This document shows positions 18,352 through 27,284 of a DNA stretch of 55,389 bases, piece after piece. Below the pieces are notes generated by a model that worked only from the letters and a program-made list of their open reading frames with translations, did not search any database and was not told where the DNA came from. Both the position numbers and the translations under genes were made by a program. Source of the stretch: an uncultured bacterium (GTDB lineage: Bacteria > Pseudomonadota > Gammaproteobacteria > Burkholderiales > CAIKXV01); assembly GCA_903873475.1 (NCBI GenBank), contig CAIQON010000252.1, forward strand, positions 1 to 55,389, read 5' to 3'. Position 1 is the stretch's first letter, and each line of letters starts with the position of its first letter.

Positions 18352-19311
18352 GTGCAGCGAGGGTGGACGAAAGGCATGCGGGCAGCAGGCGTGTGGATGG
18401 CAGGTACCGTCCTTGCCGCCGCCGCGGTTGGCCTGTGCATGGCTGCCGCGCCAGCGATGATCCCTGCCACTGTCTCCACCACTGCCACCACCGCCGCGGC
18501 GATCGACCTGGTCGACGACCGCGGCCGCACGGTGCGCCTGGCCGCGCCGGCCCGGCGCATCATCAGCCTGCTGCCGTCATCGACCGAAACCGTCTGTGCA
18601 CTCGGGGGCTGCGACCGGCTGGTCGGCGTCGACCGGTTTTCGAACTGGCCGCCGCAGCTCGAGCGTCTGCCGCGTCTGGGTGGGCTCGAAGACGCGCAGG
18701 TCGAGCGCATCGTCGCGCTGAAGCCGGACCTCGTGCTGGCCACCTCGTCGGCGCGCGTGCTCGAACGGCTGGACGCGCTGCGCATCCCGGCGCTGGCACT
18801 CGAGCCGAAGACGCTCGACGACCTCCGGCGCGTGCTCGACGCGGTGGCCACGGCCCTCGGCGACCCCGCTGCTGGCGAAGCCGAATGGCGCAGGCTGTCG
18901 GCGCGCATCGATGCCGCCGCACGGCGCGTGCCGCCATCGATGCGCGGACAGCGCGCCTACTTCGAGGTGTCGTCCGCGCCGCATGCGGCCGGCGCAGGTT
19001 CGTTCGTCGGCGATGTGCTCGCACGCGTGGGCATGGGCAACATCGTGCCGGCGTCGATGGGCGCGTTCCCGAAGCTCAGCCCCGAGTACATCGTGCGTGC
19101 GCAGCCGCAGGTGATCCTCGCGAGCGACGCGGCCCTGCGCGAGATGCCGAAGCGGCCGGGCTGGCCGGCACTGAGCGCACTGCGCGATCGCCGTACCTGC
19201 GCGTTTCCCCCGGGCGCATACGACACGATCGTGCGGCCCGGCCCGAGGCTGGCCGAGGCCGCCGACCTGCTGGTCGAGTGCCTGCGCGCGCTCGACGAGG
19301 CGCGCCGATGA
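18352..19311 (+). CDS. btuF: Cobalamin/metal-chelate ABC transporter substrate-binding protein
   Basis: ARRIISLLPSSTETVCALGGCDRLVGVDRFSNWP...LKPDLVLATSS; followed by overlapping permease and ATPase genes. Confidence 0.85.
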   Translation: MQRGWTKGMRAAGVWMAGTVLAAAAVGLCMAAAPAMIPATVSTTATTAAAIDLVDDRGRTVRLAAPARRIISLLPSSTETVCALGGCDRLVGVDRFSNWPPQLERLPRLGGLEDAQVERIVALKPDLVLATSSARVLERLDALRIPALALEPKTLDDLRRVLDAVATALGDPAAGEAEWRRLSARIDAAARRVPPSMRGQRAYFEVSSAPHAAGAGSFVGDVLARVGMGNIVPASMGAFPKLSPEYIVRAQPQVILASDAALREMPKRPGWPALSALRDRRTCAFPPGAYDTIVRPGPRLAEAADLLVECLRALDEARR

Positions 19312-20312
19312 GGGTGGCGAGCGGGCGCGACGGCGGTGCAACCCTGCGCTTCGCGCTGCTGCTCACGGCCGCCAGCGCAGCGCTGCTGCTCGCCGGCCTC
19401 GCAGCCGGCAGCGACGGCTGGTCGCTGGCATGGGCGGACGAATGGATGCTGGTGAGCGAGATCCGGGCGCCGCGCTCGATCGGCGCCTGGCTCGCCGGTG
19501 CGCTGCTGGGCTTCGCCGGGGCCGTGGCGCAGGGCCTGTTCCGCAATCCGCTGGCAGACCCCTACCTGCTGGGGTCCGCAGCCGGTGCCGGCCTGGGTGT
19601 CGTGCTGGTGCTCGCCGCCGGCGGCGCCGCCGGCGCGTCGATCGGGCTGGCGGCGGCGGGTGCATTGCTGCAGGCGGGCCTGGTCGGCGCGGCCTTCGCA
19701 GGCGCCCTCTGCGGCGTCGGGCTCACGTTGCTGCTGGCGCGCGGCGCCGCCCGGCCGATGTCGCTGCTGTTGTGCGGCGTGGTGGTCGGCGTGCTGCTGA
19801 CCGCGCTGTCCGACCTGGTGATGCTCGCCTCCCCCGAGGCGATGCGCGGCAAGCAGATCTTCCTGCTGGGCAGCACCGGCTTCCTCGGATGGACCAGCAC
19901 GGCCGTGCTGGCCGCCGTGCTGGCCACGGTGCTGCCGGCCGCGATGCGGGTGTCGCGCGCGCTCGATGCGCTGGTGCTCGGCGAGGCCAGTGCCAGGAGC
20001 CTTGGCGTACCGCTGCCACAGGTACGCCTGCTGCTGGTGGGCACGATGGCCATGGCCACCGGCGCCGCCGTCGCCCAGGCGGGGCTCATCGCCTTCGTCG
20101 GCCTGGTCGCGCCGCACCTCGTACGCCGCTGCCTGAGCGTCGCACACGGGCCGCAGCTCGCGCTGTCGGCGATGGCCGGCGGCGTGCTGCTGCTCGCCAG
20201 CGACATCGCGGCGCGCACCCTGGTCGCGCCGCAGGAACTGCCGGTAGGCGTGCTGACCGCGGTGCTCGGCGGCATCTACCTGCTGGCACTGCTGCACCGG
20301 AGGCAGGCGTGA
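19308..20312 (+). CDS. btuC: FecCD-family ABC transporter permease
   Basis: EIRAPRSIGAWLAGALLGFAGAVAQGLFRNPLADPYLLGSAAGAGLG; GLIAFVGLVAPHLVRR; overlaps the upstream gene. Confidence 0.92.
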   Translation: MRVASGRDGGATLRFALLLTAASAALLLAGLAAGSDGWSLAWADEWMLVSEIRAPRSIGAWLAGALLGFAGAVAQGLFRNPLADPYLLGSAAGAGLGVVLVLAAGGAAGASIGLAAAGALLQAGLVGAAFAGALCGVGLTLLLARGAARPMSLLLCGVVVGVLLTALSDLVMLASPEAMRGKQIFLLGSTGFLGWTSTAVLAAVLATVLPAAMRVSRALDALVLGEASARSLGVPLPQVRLLLVGTMAMATGAAVAQAGLIAFVGLVAPHLVRRCLSVAHGPQLALSAMAGGVLLLASDIAARTLVAPQELPVGVLTAVLGGIYLLALLHRRQA

Positions 20313-21112
20313 ACGACACGACGACGCCGCTGCAGGCCCGTGGCATCGGCGTCACCCTCGGCGGCGTGCGCGTGCTCGACGAGGTGTCCCTCGCGCTGCC
20401 CGCCGGTTGCTGGACCGCGATCGTCGGTCCGAACGGCGCCGGCAAGAGCACGCTGCTGTCGGTGCTGGCCGGCCTGCGCCGCCCCGACGATGGACAGGTA
20501 TCGGTCGGCGGCGACCCCATCGAGACACTCGCCGCCCGCGAGCGCGCGCGACGCATCGCCTGGCTCGCGCAGCAGGGCGAGGCCGACGGTGAACTGGCGG
20601 TGCGCGAGATCGTCGCGCTGGGACGGCTGCCGCACCACGGGCTCTTCGGCGCCCCCGGTGCCGACGACCAGCGCGCGGTCGACCTCGCGCTCGAGGCGGC
20701 CGGTGCGACGGCCTTCGCCGGGCGCCGGCTGGGCGAACTCTCCGGCGGCGAGCGCCAGCGCGCGCTGCTGGCGCGGGTGCTGGCGGTGCAGGCGCCGGTG
20801 GTACTGCTCGACGAACCGACCACCCACCTCGACGCTCCTCACCAGCGCGCGGTGCTCTGCTGCATCACGGGGCTGGTGCGACAGCAGGCGGCGGTCGCTG
20901 CGGTCCTGCACGATCTCACGCTTGCGCTGGCCGCAGACCGCGTGGTGGTGATGGACCAGGGACGCATCCGTGCAACCGGGAGCCCCGGAGACCCCGCGCT
21001 GCATGCGGCGATCGAGGCCGTGTTCGAACAGGCGATCGTCATCGAGCCGATCGGCCGCACCGGCGTCGACGGCACCGCCGACACGCGCTGGGTCGCAGTC
21101 CCGGCGCCCTGA
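20309..21112 (+). CDS. btuD: ABC transporter ATP-binding protein
   Basis: GTG start; Walker A GPNGAGKST, signature LSGGERQRALLARVLA, Walker B VVLLDEPTTHLD. Confidence 0.93.
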   Translation: MNDTTTPLQARGIGVTLGGVRVLDEVSLALPAGCWTAIVGPNGAGKSTLLSVLAGLRRPDDGQVSVGGDPIETLAARERARRIAWLAQQGEADGELAVREIVALGRLPHHGLFGAPGADDQRAVDLALEAAGATAFAGRRLGELSGGERQRALLARVLAVQAPVVLLDEPTTHLDAPHQRAVLCCITGLVRQQAAVAAVLHDLTLALAADRVVVMDQGRIRATGSPGDPALHAAIEAVFEQAIVIEPIGRTGVDGTADTRWVAVPAP

Positions 21113-21113
21113 T

Positions 21114-21152
21114 GTGTCGTACTGACGTGTTGTACTGACGTGTTGTACTGAC
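21114..21152. repeat. 13-bp tandem repeat x3 (GTGTYGTACTGAC)
   Basis: gtgtcgtactgac gtgttgtactgac gtgttgtactgac directly after the btuD stop. Confidence 0.95.
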
Positions 21153-21169
21153 CCGGCGCCAGGGTCAGT
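21147..21169. terminator. Hairpin between convergent genes, possible bidirectional terminator
   Basis: ACTGACCC-ggcgcca-GGGTCAGT, 8-bp perfect arms between btuD and the SDR stop; no obvious U-tract. Confidence 0.45.
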
Positions 21170-21971
21170 CCACCGCCACCTTCAGGTACGACGAGCGCCC
21201 GCCGTCGGCCGCGATCGTCGTGCCGTTCACCATGCGCGACTCGTCCGAACCGAGGAACACGGCGATCGCCGCGATGTGCTCCGGCTCGCCGACCGAGAAC
21301 GGATAGAGCTTCTGCATGGTGATGCGCGCCTTCGCCGCCGGCGACGGGTTGTCGGAGAGCAGCCAGTCCTTGTTCTCCCAGCGCGCGATCGACCGCTCGG
21401 TGCGCACGATGGCCGGGGCGATCGCATTGGCGCGGATGTTGTACCCGACGTACTGCGCCGCCAGCGTCTGCGTGAACGACATGATGCCGCCCTTGGCCGC
21501 CGCATACGCCGGCTTCTCCGAACCCTTGAGCCCGAGGTGGGAAGAAAAGTTGATGATCGATCCGCCGCCGGCCGCGATCATGTGCGGGATGGCGTGACGG
21601 CAGCACAGGAACGGATGCAGCAGGTTGAGCGCCATCGTCCGGTGCCAGGTGTCGATATCCATCAGGTGCACCGGACGGTCTTCCTGCAGCGAGCCACCGG
21701 CGCAGTTCATGATCACGTCGAGCCGGCCGAACGCCTCGACCGTGCGCTCGACCGCATGCTTCACCTGCGCGTCGTCGGTCACGTCCGTGGGGATGAACAG
21801 CGCCTCGCCGCCTTCGGCGCGGATCTGCGCTTGCGCGGAACGGCCGGCCTCTTCATCCAGTTCGAAGAGCGCGACCTTCGCACCTTCGCGCGCGAACGCC
21901 CGCGCGGTCGCACGGGCAATGCCGGCACCCGCACCGGTGAGGAAGGCAACCTTGCCCGACATCCTGGCCAT
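21165..21971 (-). CDS. SDR family oxidoreductase
   Basis: VAFLTGAGAGIARATARAFA, NCAGGS, YAAAKGGIMSFTQTLA, NGTTIAADGGRSSY. Confidence 0.93.
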   Translation of the reverse strand: MARMSGKVAFLTGAGAGIARATARAFAREGAKVALFELDEEAGRSAQAQIRAEGGEALFIPTDVTDDAQVKHAVERTVEAFGRLDVIMNCAGGSLQEDRPVHLMDIDTWHRTMALNLLHPFLCCRHAIPHMIAAGGGSIINFSSHLGLKGSEKPAYAAAKGGIMSFTQTLAAQYVGYNIRANAIAPAIVRTERSIARWENKDWLLSDNPSPAAKARITMQKLYPFSVGEPEHIAAIAVFLGSDESRMVNGTTIAADGGRSSYLKVAVD

Positions 21972-22051
21972 GACGACTCCGGTGCGCGCGTGAAAGGAAG
22001 CAGCGGATTCTACGCGCAGGCCCCGGCGGGACCGATGCTAGACTTTCATCG

Positions 22052-22867
22052 ATGAAGACGCGCCACCTGCCTCTCCACAGGAACGGCCGCAGCGGCGGAC
22101 GCGCCGTACGCCGTCTGGCCGCCATCCTCGGCCTGCTCGCGCTGTGTGGATGCGCGACCGTCGATCGCGGCGCGCCGAAGGCTGCGGGCGGTCCGATCGA
22201 GATCCAGGACCGGCGCCAGCGGCTGGTGACCCTCGCGCTGCAGGAGTGGACCCTTTGGGGAAGGCCACGCATCGACGCCACCGGCAGGACCCTCGGCCGG
22301 CCGGATCCTTCGGCATCGACCGCATCGACGGTTCCGCGAAACGAATATGAGCCCGACTACACCAGCCGCGTGCTGATGTACTGGTTCGTGCTTCGCGGCA
22401 GCGACTTCGCGCCGCAGCGCGCGCTGCTCGCGGACGGATCGCTGACCCCGTGGTCTGCGGTGTTCATCTCGTTCCTGATGCACGCGGCCGGCGTCCCGCG
22501 CGAGGTGTTCCCGCCCAGTGCCCGGCACTGGGACTACATCAAGCGCGCGCACGACTTCCCCGACCCGTCCGGCTTCCAGGCGCTGGATGCGACCCGCGCC
22601 GCGCCGCGGGTCGGCGACCTGATCTGCGCGACGCGTTCATGGACCGCCGGCGTGGTGACCACCTTCGCCCAGCTCGCCAGCGACGCCAGCCGCGGCACCT
22701 ACCACTGCGACCTGGTGGTCCGCGTCTCCCAGGGGACGCTCGGTGCGATCGGCGGCAACGTTCGCGATGCGGTCACCTGGACCGACGTGCCGCTCGATGC
22801 AGAAGGGCGGCTTCGGCCCACCGCCGGCAGGCCCTGGCTGACGGTGCTGCGGAACAACCTGCGCTAG
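22052..22867 (+). CDS. DUF2272-like predicted lipoprotein
   Basis: LLALCGCATV lipobox; TPWSAVFISFLMHAAGVP...HWDYI...PRVGDLICATR...HCDLVV suggests a CHAP/NlpC-like DUF2272 domain. Confidence 0.75.
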   Translation: MKTRHLPLHRNGRSGGRAVRRLAAILGLLALCGCATVDRGAPKAAGGPIEIQDRRQRLVTLALQEWTLWGRPRIDATGRTLGRPDPSASTASTVPRNEYEPDYTSRVLMYWFVLRGSDFAPQRALLADGSLTPWSAVFISFLMHAAGVPREVFPPSARHWDYIKRAHDFPDPSGFQALDATRAAPRVGDLICATRSWTAGVVTTFAQLASDASRGTYHCDLVVRVSQGTLGAIGGNVRDAVTWTDVPLDAEGRLRPTAGRPWLTVLRNNLR

Positions 22868-22880
22868 GCCGGCCGGCGCG

Positions 22881-23264
22881 TCACCAGATCACCCCGGCGA
22901 CCGCCACCAGGGCAACCCCTGCGAGCGCCCAGGTCAGCCGGACCGCGCGCACCCGGTTGAGTTCGACGCGCCGGACCATCTGCGTGTTCTGCTCGGCCAG
23001 TTCGCGGATCAGTTCGGCCGACGCCAGCAGCTGGCCGTGCAGGTCGGCCACCGTCGCATCGAGTGCGTCGATGCGCGCCTGGAGCACTTCCGGCGACCGG
23101 TCGTCGCGCGACCGGGCCGGCGTCCCGGCATCCACCGGTGCCTGCGCAGGCTGGCCGGCGACGGTGCTCCAGAGCTTCTTCGCACCGTCGGCGACCTTCG
23201 GCGCATTCCGGATCACGTCGGACCACGGCACCGCCTGCAGTACGGTCAACCAGCTGATTGGCAT
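22881..23264 (-). CDS. Hypothetical C-terminally anchored membrane protein
   Basis: 127 aa; coiled-coil middle and C-terminal hydrophobic segment LTWALAGVALVAVAGVIW. Confidence 0.6.
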   Translation of the reverse strand: MPISWLTVLQAVPWSDVIRNAPKVADGAKKLWSTVAGQPAQAPVDAGTPARSRDDRSPEVLQARIDALDATVADLHGQLLASAELIRELAEQNTQMVRRVELNRVRAVRLTWALAGVALVAVAGVIW

Positions 23265-23283
23265 GTCGATCGCCCCTTGTCGG

Positions 23284-24300
23284 TCATTCCGCCTTGATGC
23301 CCGCCGCCTTCACCACCTTGGCCCAGGTGGCGATCTCGGACTTGATGAATGCGCCGAACGCCTGCGGGTCGAGGATGGCCGGCTCGAAATCGTTCTGCAG
23401 CATCCGCTCGCGCGTGGCCGGCAGCTTCACGATCTGCTCGATCTCGCCATACAGGCGCTGCACGATCTCGCGCGGCGTACGCGCAGGTGCCACCACGCCG
23501 TACCAGACCTGCGCCGACATGGCCGGGCCGCCACCTTCGGCGATGGTCGGCAGGTCAGGCGCACCGGACACCCGCTTCGGGCTGGTCACGCCCAGCGCGC
23601 GCAGCTTGCCGGCCTTCACGAACGGGATCGCACCGGGCGTGGATGCGAACGTGAACTGGATCTGCCCGGCGATGACGTCGGTCGTGGCCGGGCCCGCGCC
23701 CTTGTACGGCACATGCACCGCGTCGATACCGGCGAGCGTGCGGAACATCTCGGTCGCCAGGTGAGCTGCCGCGCCAGGCACCGCGCCGTAGTTGAGCTTG
23801 CCCGGACGCGCCTTGGCGTAGGCGATGAACTCCTTCACCGAGGTGACCGGCACCGACGGGTTCACCGCCAGCACGAAGGGGGCGGTCGCGACCAGTGCGA
23901 TCGGCGCGAAGTCGCGCACCGGGTCGTAGGGCAGCTTCGCAAAAAGGCTCACGTTGTTGGCGAGCGGGCCCGAGGTACCGGCGAACAGCGTATGCCCGTC
24001 AGGCGCAGCCTTGGCCGCGAGGTCGGCGCCAATGTTGCCGCTCGCCCCGGGCCGGTTGTCGACCACGACTGGCTGGCCGAGCCGCTCCTGCAGCGGCGTG
24101 GCGACGAGGCGGGCGAGGATGTCGGTCGGCCCGCCGGCCGGCAGCGGCACGATCATCCGGACCGGGCGCGCCGGATACGGGCCGGACTGCGCCAATGCCT
24201 CCATCGCCGGGAACGACAGCGCAACGCAGCCCGCGGCCACCGTTGCACGGAACCGCCGGCCGTCGGGCATGGCCAGAACCTGCATCCCATGATGCTTCAT
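23284..24300 (-). CDS. TTT substrate-binding protein (Bug/TctC family)
   Basis: YPARPVRMIVPLPAGGPTDILARLVATPLQERLGQPVVVDNRPGASGNIGADLAAKAAPDGHTL. Confidence 0.95.
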   Translation of the reverse strand: MKHHGMQVLAMPDGRRFRATVAAGCVALSFPAMEALAQSGPYPARPVRMIVPLPAGGPTDILARLVATPLQERLGQPVVVDNRPGASGNIGADLAAKAAPDGHTLFAGTSGPLANNVSLFAKLPYDPVRDFAPIALVATAPFVLAVNPSVPVTSVKEFIAYAKARPGKLNYGAVPGAAAHLATEMFRTLAGIDAVHVPYKGAGPATTDVIAGQIQFTFASTPGAIPFVKAGKLRALGVTSPKRVSGAPDLPTIAEGGGPAMSAQVWYGVVAPARTPREIVQRLYGEIEQIVKLPATRERMLQNDFEPAILDPQAFGAFIKSEIATWAKVVKAAGIKAE

Positions 24301-24340
24301 CGAAGAGTCCCTTTCGTTCATCCGTGCCTCGCTGCAGGTT

Positions 24341-26488
24341 CTATCGCGCATCGAACTCGAACACGACGATCTCGTGGTCGTCCAGGCGGTCCACCACCAC
24401 TTCGGCGCGCCCATCGCGCATCACCGGTACCAGCGCCGTCTCGCTCGATGCCAGGCGCACCGCGCGCGGCGGCTCGCCACCGTCGCAGCGCAGCGACACC
24501 ACGATACCCGACACCGGATGGATGGCGGTGCCGGGATGCCGCCAGCCGGTGTTCAGGTGCTTGCCCACCGGGAAGTTCACCAGGTGCACCAGGTCGCGGC
24601 GTCCCTCAGGTGTCGCTTGCCGCATGTGCGTCGCGTCGACATGGTCTGGGGCACCGATGAGCACCTCGCGCACCTCGCCGATCGCCCAGGACACGGCATT
24701 GGCCAGCACGCGGCCGAGGTCCGGAAAGCCGTAGTGGTAGAACAGTGCATCGATCTGGTTGGCGAAGTACACGACCCGCCCGGCACCGAAGGCGCCGCGC
24801 AGCGCGACCGGGATGTCGGTGCCGCTGCCGATCGCACTGTACTCGGGGATGCTGATCGTCGCGCCCGAGTGCGCGATCACCGGCGGGATCAGGGTCAACG
24901 GCACCTCGCGTCCGGCGGCCGGGTCTGCTTCCAGTTCCACCAGGGCACCGTCATTGGGCAGCAGGTCGGTGTCGCCGATGCCATCTAGCAGCGGATCGTC
25001 GCGGCGCTCCAGCTTCGCATAGGACGACTTCAGGTCGCGCCGCACGCCAGTGCGCCGCGCACCGAGCAACGCATCGAGCTCGGGCCGGTGCGCGGGCTCG
25101 CCACGGGCATCGTAGCGGCCGGTCTCGAAGCTGCAGACCAGCGATCCGCCGCCCTTCACCCACTCGACGAGCAGGTCGATCGCCGCATCGCTCAGGCAGG
25201 CCGCGTTCGGCAGCACGAGCGCGCGGTAGCGGCCGAGCGTCGCGGCATCCAGGAACTTGTCCGACAGCATGTCGAACGGAATGTGCGCTTCCTGCAGCGC
25301 GCAGTAGGTGCCGCGCACCGGATCGAAGTAACGCGGGCCCGGCTTGCCACGTCCGTAGTTGTCCTGCGTGTAGCGGGAGAACACCACCGCCACCTGCGCG
25401 GCCGAGCGCGCACCGTCGAAGTAGCCTTCCCAGCGCGCCAGCCGGGCGAACACCTCGCGCATCGGCGCAAGCGAGCGGCGGTCGAACAGCGGCGAATAGC
25501 CGCCGTTGATGTGCAGCCAGCTCGACACCCCGTTCGCGAACTGCTGCGCGATCCACGCCCGGTTCTCCGCCTCGGGGGTCGCCGACAGCCGCCACCACGG
25601 ATAGAAGTAGCTCACCGTCATCCAGCGCGGCCGGTCGGGACCGAGCGAGGCGAGGTACTTCGCCTGGATGCCCGGCCACCAGGGCGCGGTATTGCGCCGC
25701 TGGCATTCGAAGGTCAGCACGTCCTGGCCGTCCAGCCAGTAGTCGATGTCCCAGCCACCGATCTGGATGGTCTCGAGCGACTCCATCAGCTGCACCGCCG
25801 AGATGAAGATCGCCTTCGGATTGGCCGCATGGATCGCGCCATGCATCAGCTTCACCCAGTCGGCGATCTGCCGGTAGCGCCATTCGTTGAACGTCCGCCA
25901 GACGGGGTTCTCCCAGTCTTCCTCGAGCGGGATCGCCTCGCCGGCATGCGCACGGAACGAGGCCTGGCAGGAGGCGCAGTAGCAGATGGCGGTATCCCAC
26001 GCCCCGAACTTGCCGGCGTTGTTCCAGATGCCGTCCACCGGATAGCGGGTCAGTATCTCGGTGACGACCTCGGCCATGCGGCTGCGGTAATAGGTACCGC
26101 TCGGGCAGGTCACGTAATGGTCGCTGACCTCGCACAGGTTGCCGTCGCGGTCGCGGGTGAACCATTCCGGATGCACGTCTGCCAGCGCCTTCGGCGCGCA
26201 GCTCGGGTCGATACGAGCCAGCACATGCATGCCCTCGCGGTGCGCGACTGGCACGATCTCGTCCAGCAGGTCGCGCGAGCCGAGTCCGCTGCTGATGCGG
26301 TGGCCATCGATCTGCGTCTGGTAGAACGCGACGATGCCGCCGCCGCTGATGCAGAACGCGGTGGCGGAGAACTGCTTCGCGTCGGCCACCAGCGCCTCCG
26401 CGTCGATGCGCGGCTCGTCGCCTTCGCGCAGGTTGATCAGCAGGACCCGGTTGGGTCCCTGCCACCAGGGTCTTTCCTGTTCGGTCAT
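24341..26488 (-). CDS. Putative glycoside-hydrolase-like TIM-barrel protein with beta-galactosidase-trimerisation-like domain
   Basis: HVLARIDPSCAPKALADVHPEWFTRDRDGN...GIWNNAGKFGAWDTAICYCASCQASF... barrel, then YRALVLPNAACLSDAAIDLLVEWVKGGGSLVCSFETG. Confidence 0.8.
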   Translation of the reverse strand: MTEQERPWWQGPNRVLLINLREGDEPRIDAEALVADAKQFSATAFCISGGGIVAFYQTQIDGHRISSGLGSRDLLDEIVPVAHREGMHVLARIDPSCAPKALADVHPEWFTRDRDGNLCEVSDHYVTCPSGTYYRSRMAEVVTEILTRYPVDGIWNNAGKFGAWDTAICYCASCQASFRAHAGEAIPLEEDWENPVWRTFNEWRYRQIADWVKLMHGAIHAANPKAIFISAVQLMESLETIQIGGWDIDYWLDGQDVLTFECQRRNTAPWWPGIQAKYLASLGPDRPRWMTVSYFYPWWRLSATPEAENRAWIAQQFANGVSSWLHINGGYSPLFDRRSLAPMREVFARLARWEGYFDGARSAAQVAVVFSRYTQDNYGRGKPGPRYFDPVRGTYCALQEAHIPFDMLSDKFLDAATLGRYRALVLPNAACLSDAAIDLLVEWVKGGGSLVCSFETGRYDARGEPAHRPELDALLGARRTGVRRDLKSSYAKLERRDDPLLDGIGDTDLLPNDGALVELEADPAAGREVPLTLIPPVIAHSGATISIPEYSAIGSGTDIPVALRGAFGAGRVVYFANQIDALFYHYGFPDLGRVLANAVSWAIGEVREVLIGAPDHVDATHMRQATPEGRRDLVHLVNFPVGKHLNTGWRHPGTAIHPVSGIVVSLRCDGGEPPRAVRLASSETALVPVMRDGRAEVVVDRLDDHEIVVFEFDAR

Positions 26489-26613
26489 GCCGTCTCTCCG
26501 GGGCTGGCCGGCCTGGCCGCTGCGTGTCACGGGTCAGTTTCGCGGGTCACTGGTGCCGATGGCCTTGCCGTAACGGATGATAGCGCCGGACAGTAATGGC
26601 AGGCAGGCGATTC

Positions 26614-26630
26614 TTGCCAAATTTTGCCAA
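26614..26630. promoter_or_regulatory. TTGCCAA direct repeat (10-bp spacing) upstream of parD, putative operator
   Basis: cTTGCCAAattTTGCCAAc just before the ParD ATG. Confidence 0.35.
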
Positions 26631-26648
26631 CAAGGCTAGTCTCGTTCC

Positions 26649-26900
26649 ATGAGCACGATGAACATCTCCCTTCCCGAGACCCTCAAGTCCTTCGTCGATG
26701 AACAGGTCACGGAACGTGGTTATGGCACCAGCAGCGAGTACGTGCGCGACCTGATCCGCAAGGATCAGGATCGGCAGAAGCTTCGCGGAATGCTGCTGTC
26801 GGCAACGACCAGAGAATCGAGCCGCCCCGCCGATGAGGCCTACTTTGACTCGCTTCGACAGCGCGTGCGCAGGGCGGAGAAGAGCGGCAACGGCAAGTGA
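26649..26900 (+). CDS. parD: ParD-family antitoxin
   Basis: MNISLPETLKSFVDEQVTERGYGTSSEYVRDLIRKDQDRQKLRGML. Confidence 0.93.
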   Translation: MSTMNISLPETLKSFVDEQVTERGYGTSSEYVRDLIRKDQDRQKLRGMLLSATTRESSRPADEAYFDSLRQRVRRAEKSGNGK

Positions 26901-27229
26901 AGGGCAAGCGGGTGATTCCGCGTCCGCGCGCTACCGAGGACGCGGAAGAGGCGGTTCGGCACTACATCGACGCCGATGCTGCGCAGGCTGCCCTCGGATT
27001 CATCGCCGCGCTGGAGCAGGCGTATGCACGACTGGCCGTCCATCCGGCCATCGGGTCACCCCGCTACGCACACGAGCTGGGATTACCGGGACTGCGCTGC
27101 TGGCCGCTGGCACGCTTCCCGTATCTGGTGTTTTATGCAGAGCGCGCGGAGTACATCGATGTGTGGCGGGTACTTCACAGTCGAAAGGACATTCCGGAAT
27201 GGATGCAGGAGCCGGACACTCAGGGATGA
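26897..27229 (+). CDS. parE: ParE-family toxin
   Basis: Follows parD with overlap; PRATEDAEEAVRHYI...LARFPYLVFYAERAEYIDVWRVLHSRKDIP. Confidence 0.93.
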   Translation: MKGKRVIPRPRATEDAEEAVRHYIDADAAQAALGFIAALEQAYARLAVHPAIGSPRYAHELGLPGLRCWPLARFPYLVFYAERAEYIDVWRVLHSRKDIPEWMQEPDTQG

Positions 27230-27284
27230 ACCGGTCCCACAGGTATGGCTTGCCGTGCAACGCGTGTCGCCGCATACTTTTCTG

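Noticed and set aside
18182-18352. Cobalamin riboswitch upstream of btuF
   Set aside because: No recognisable B12-box (GCCACTG-type) or conserved GGTG/AA elements could be read in the interval.
22450-24660. 736-aa plus-strand ORF
   Set aside because: Spans a wrong frame of the DUF2272 gene and the antisense of a Bug gene; no motifs.
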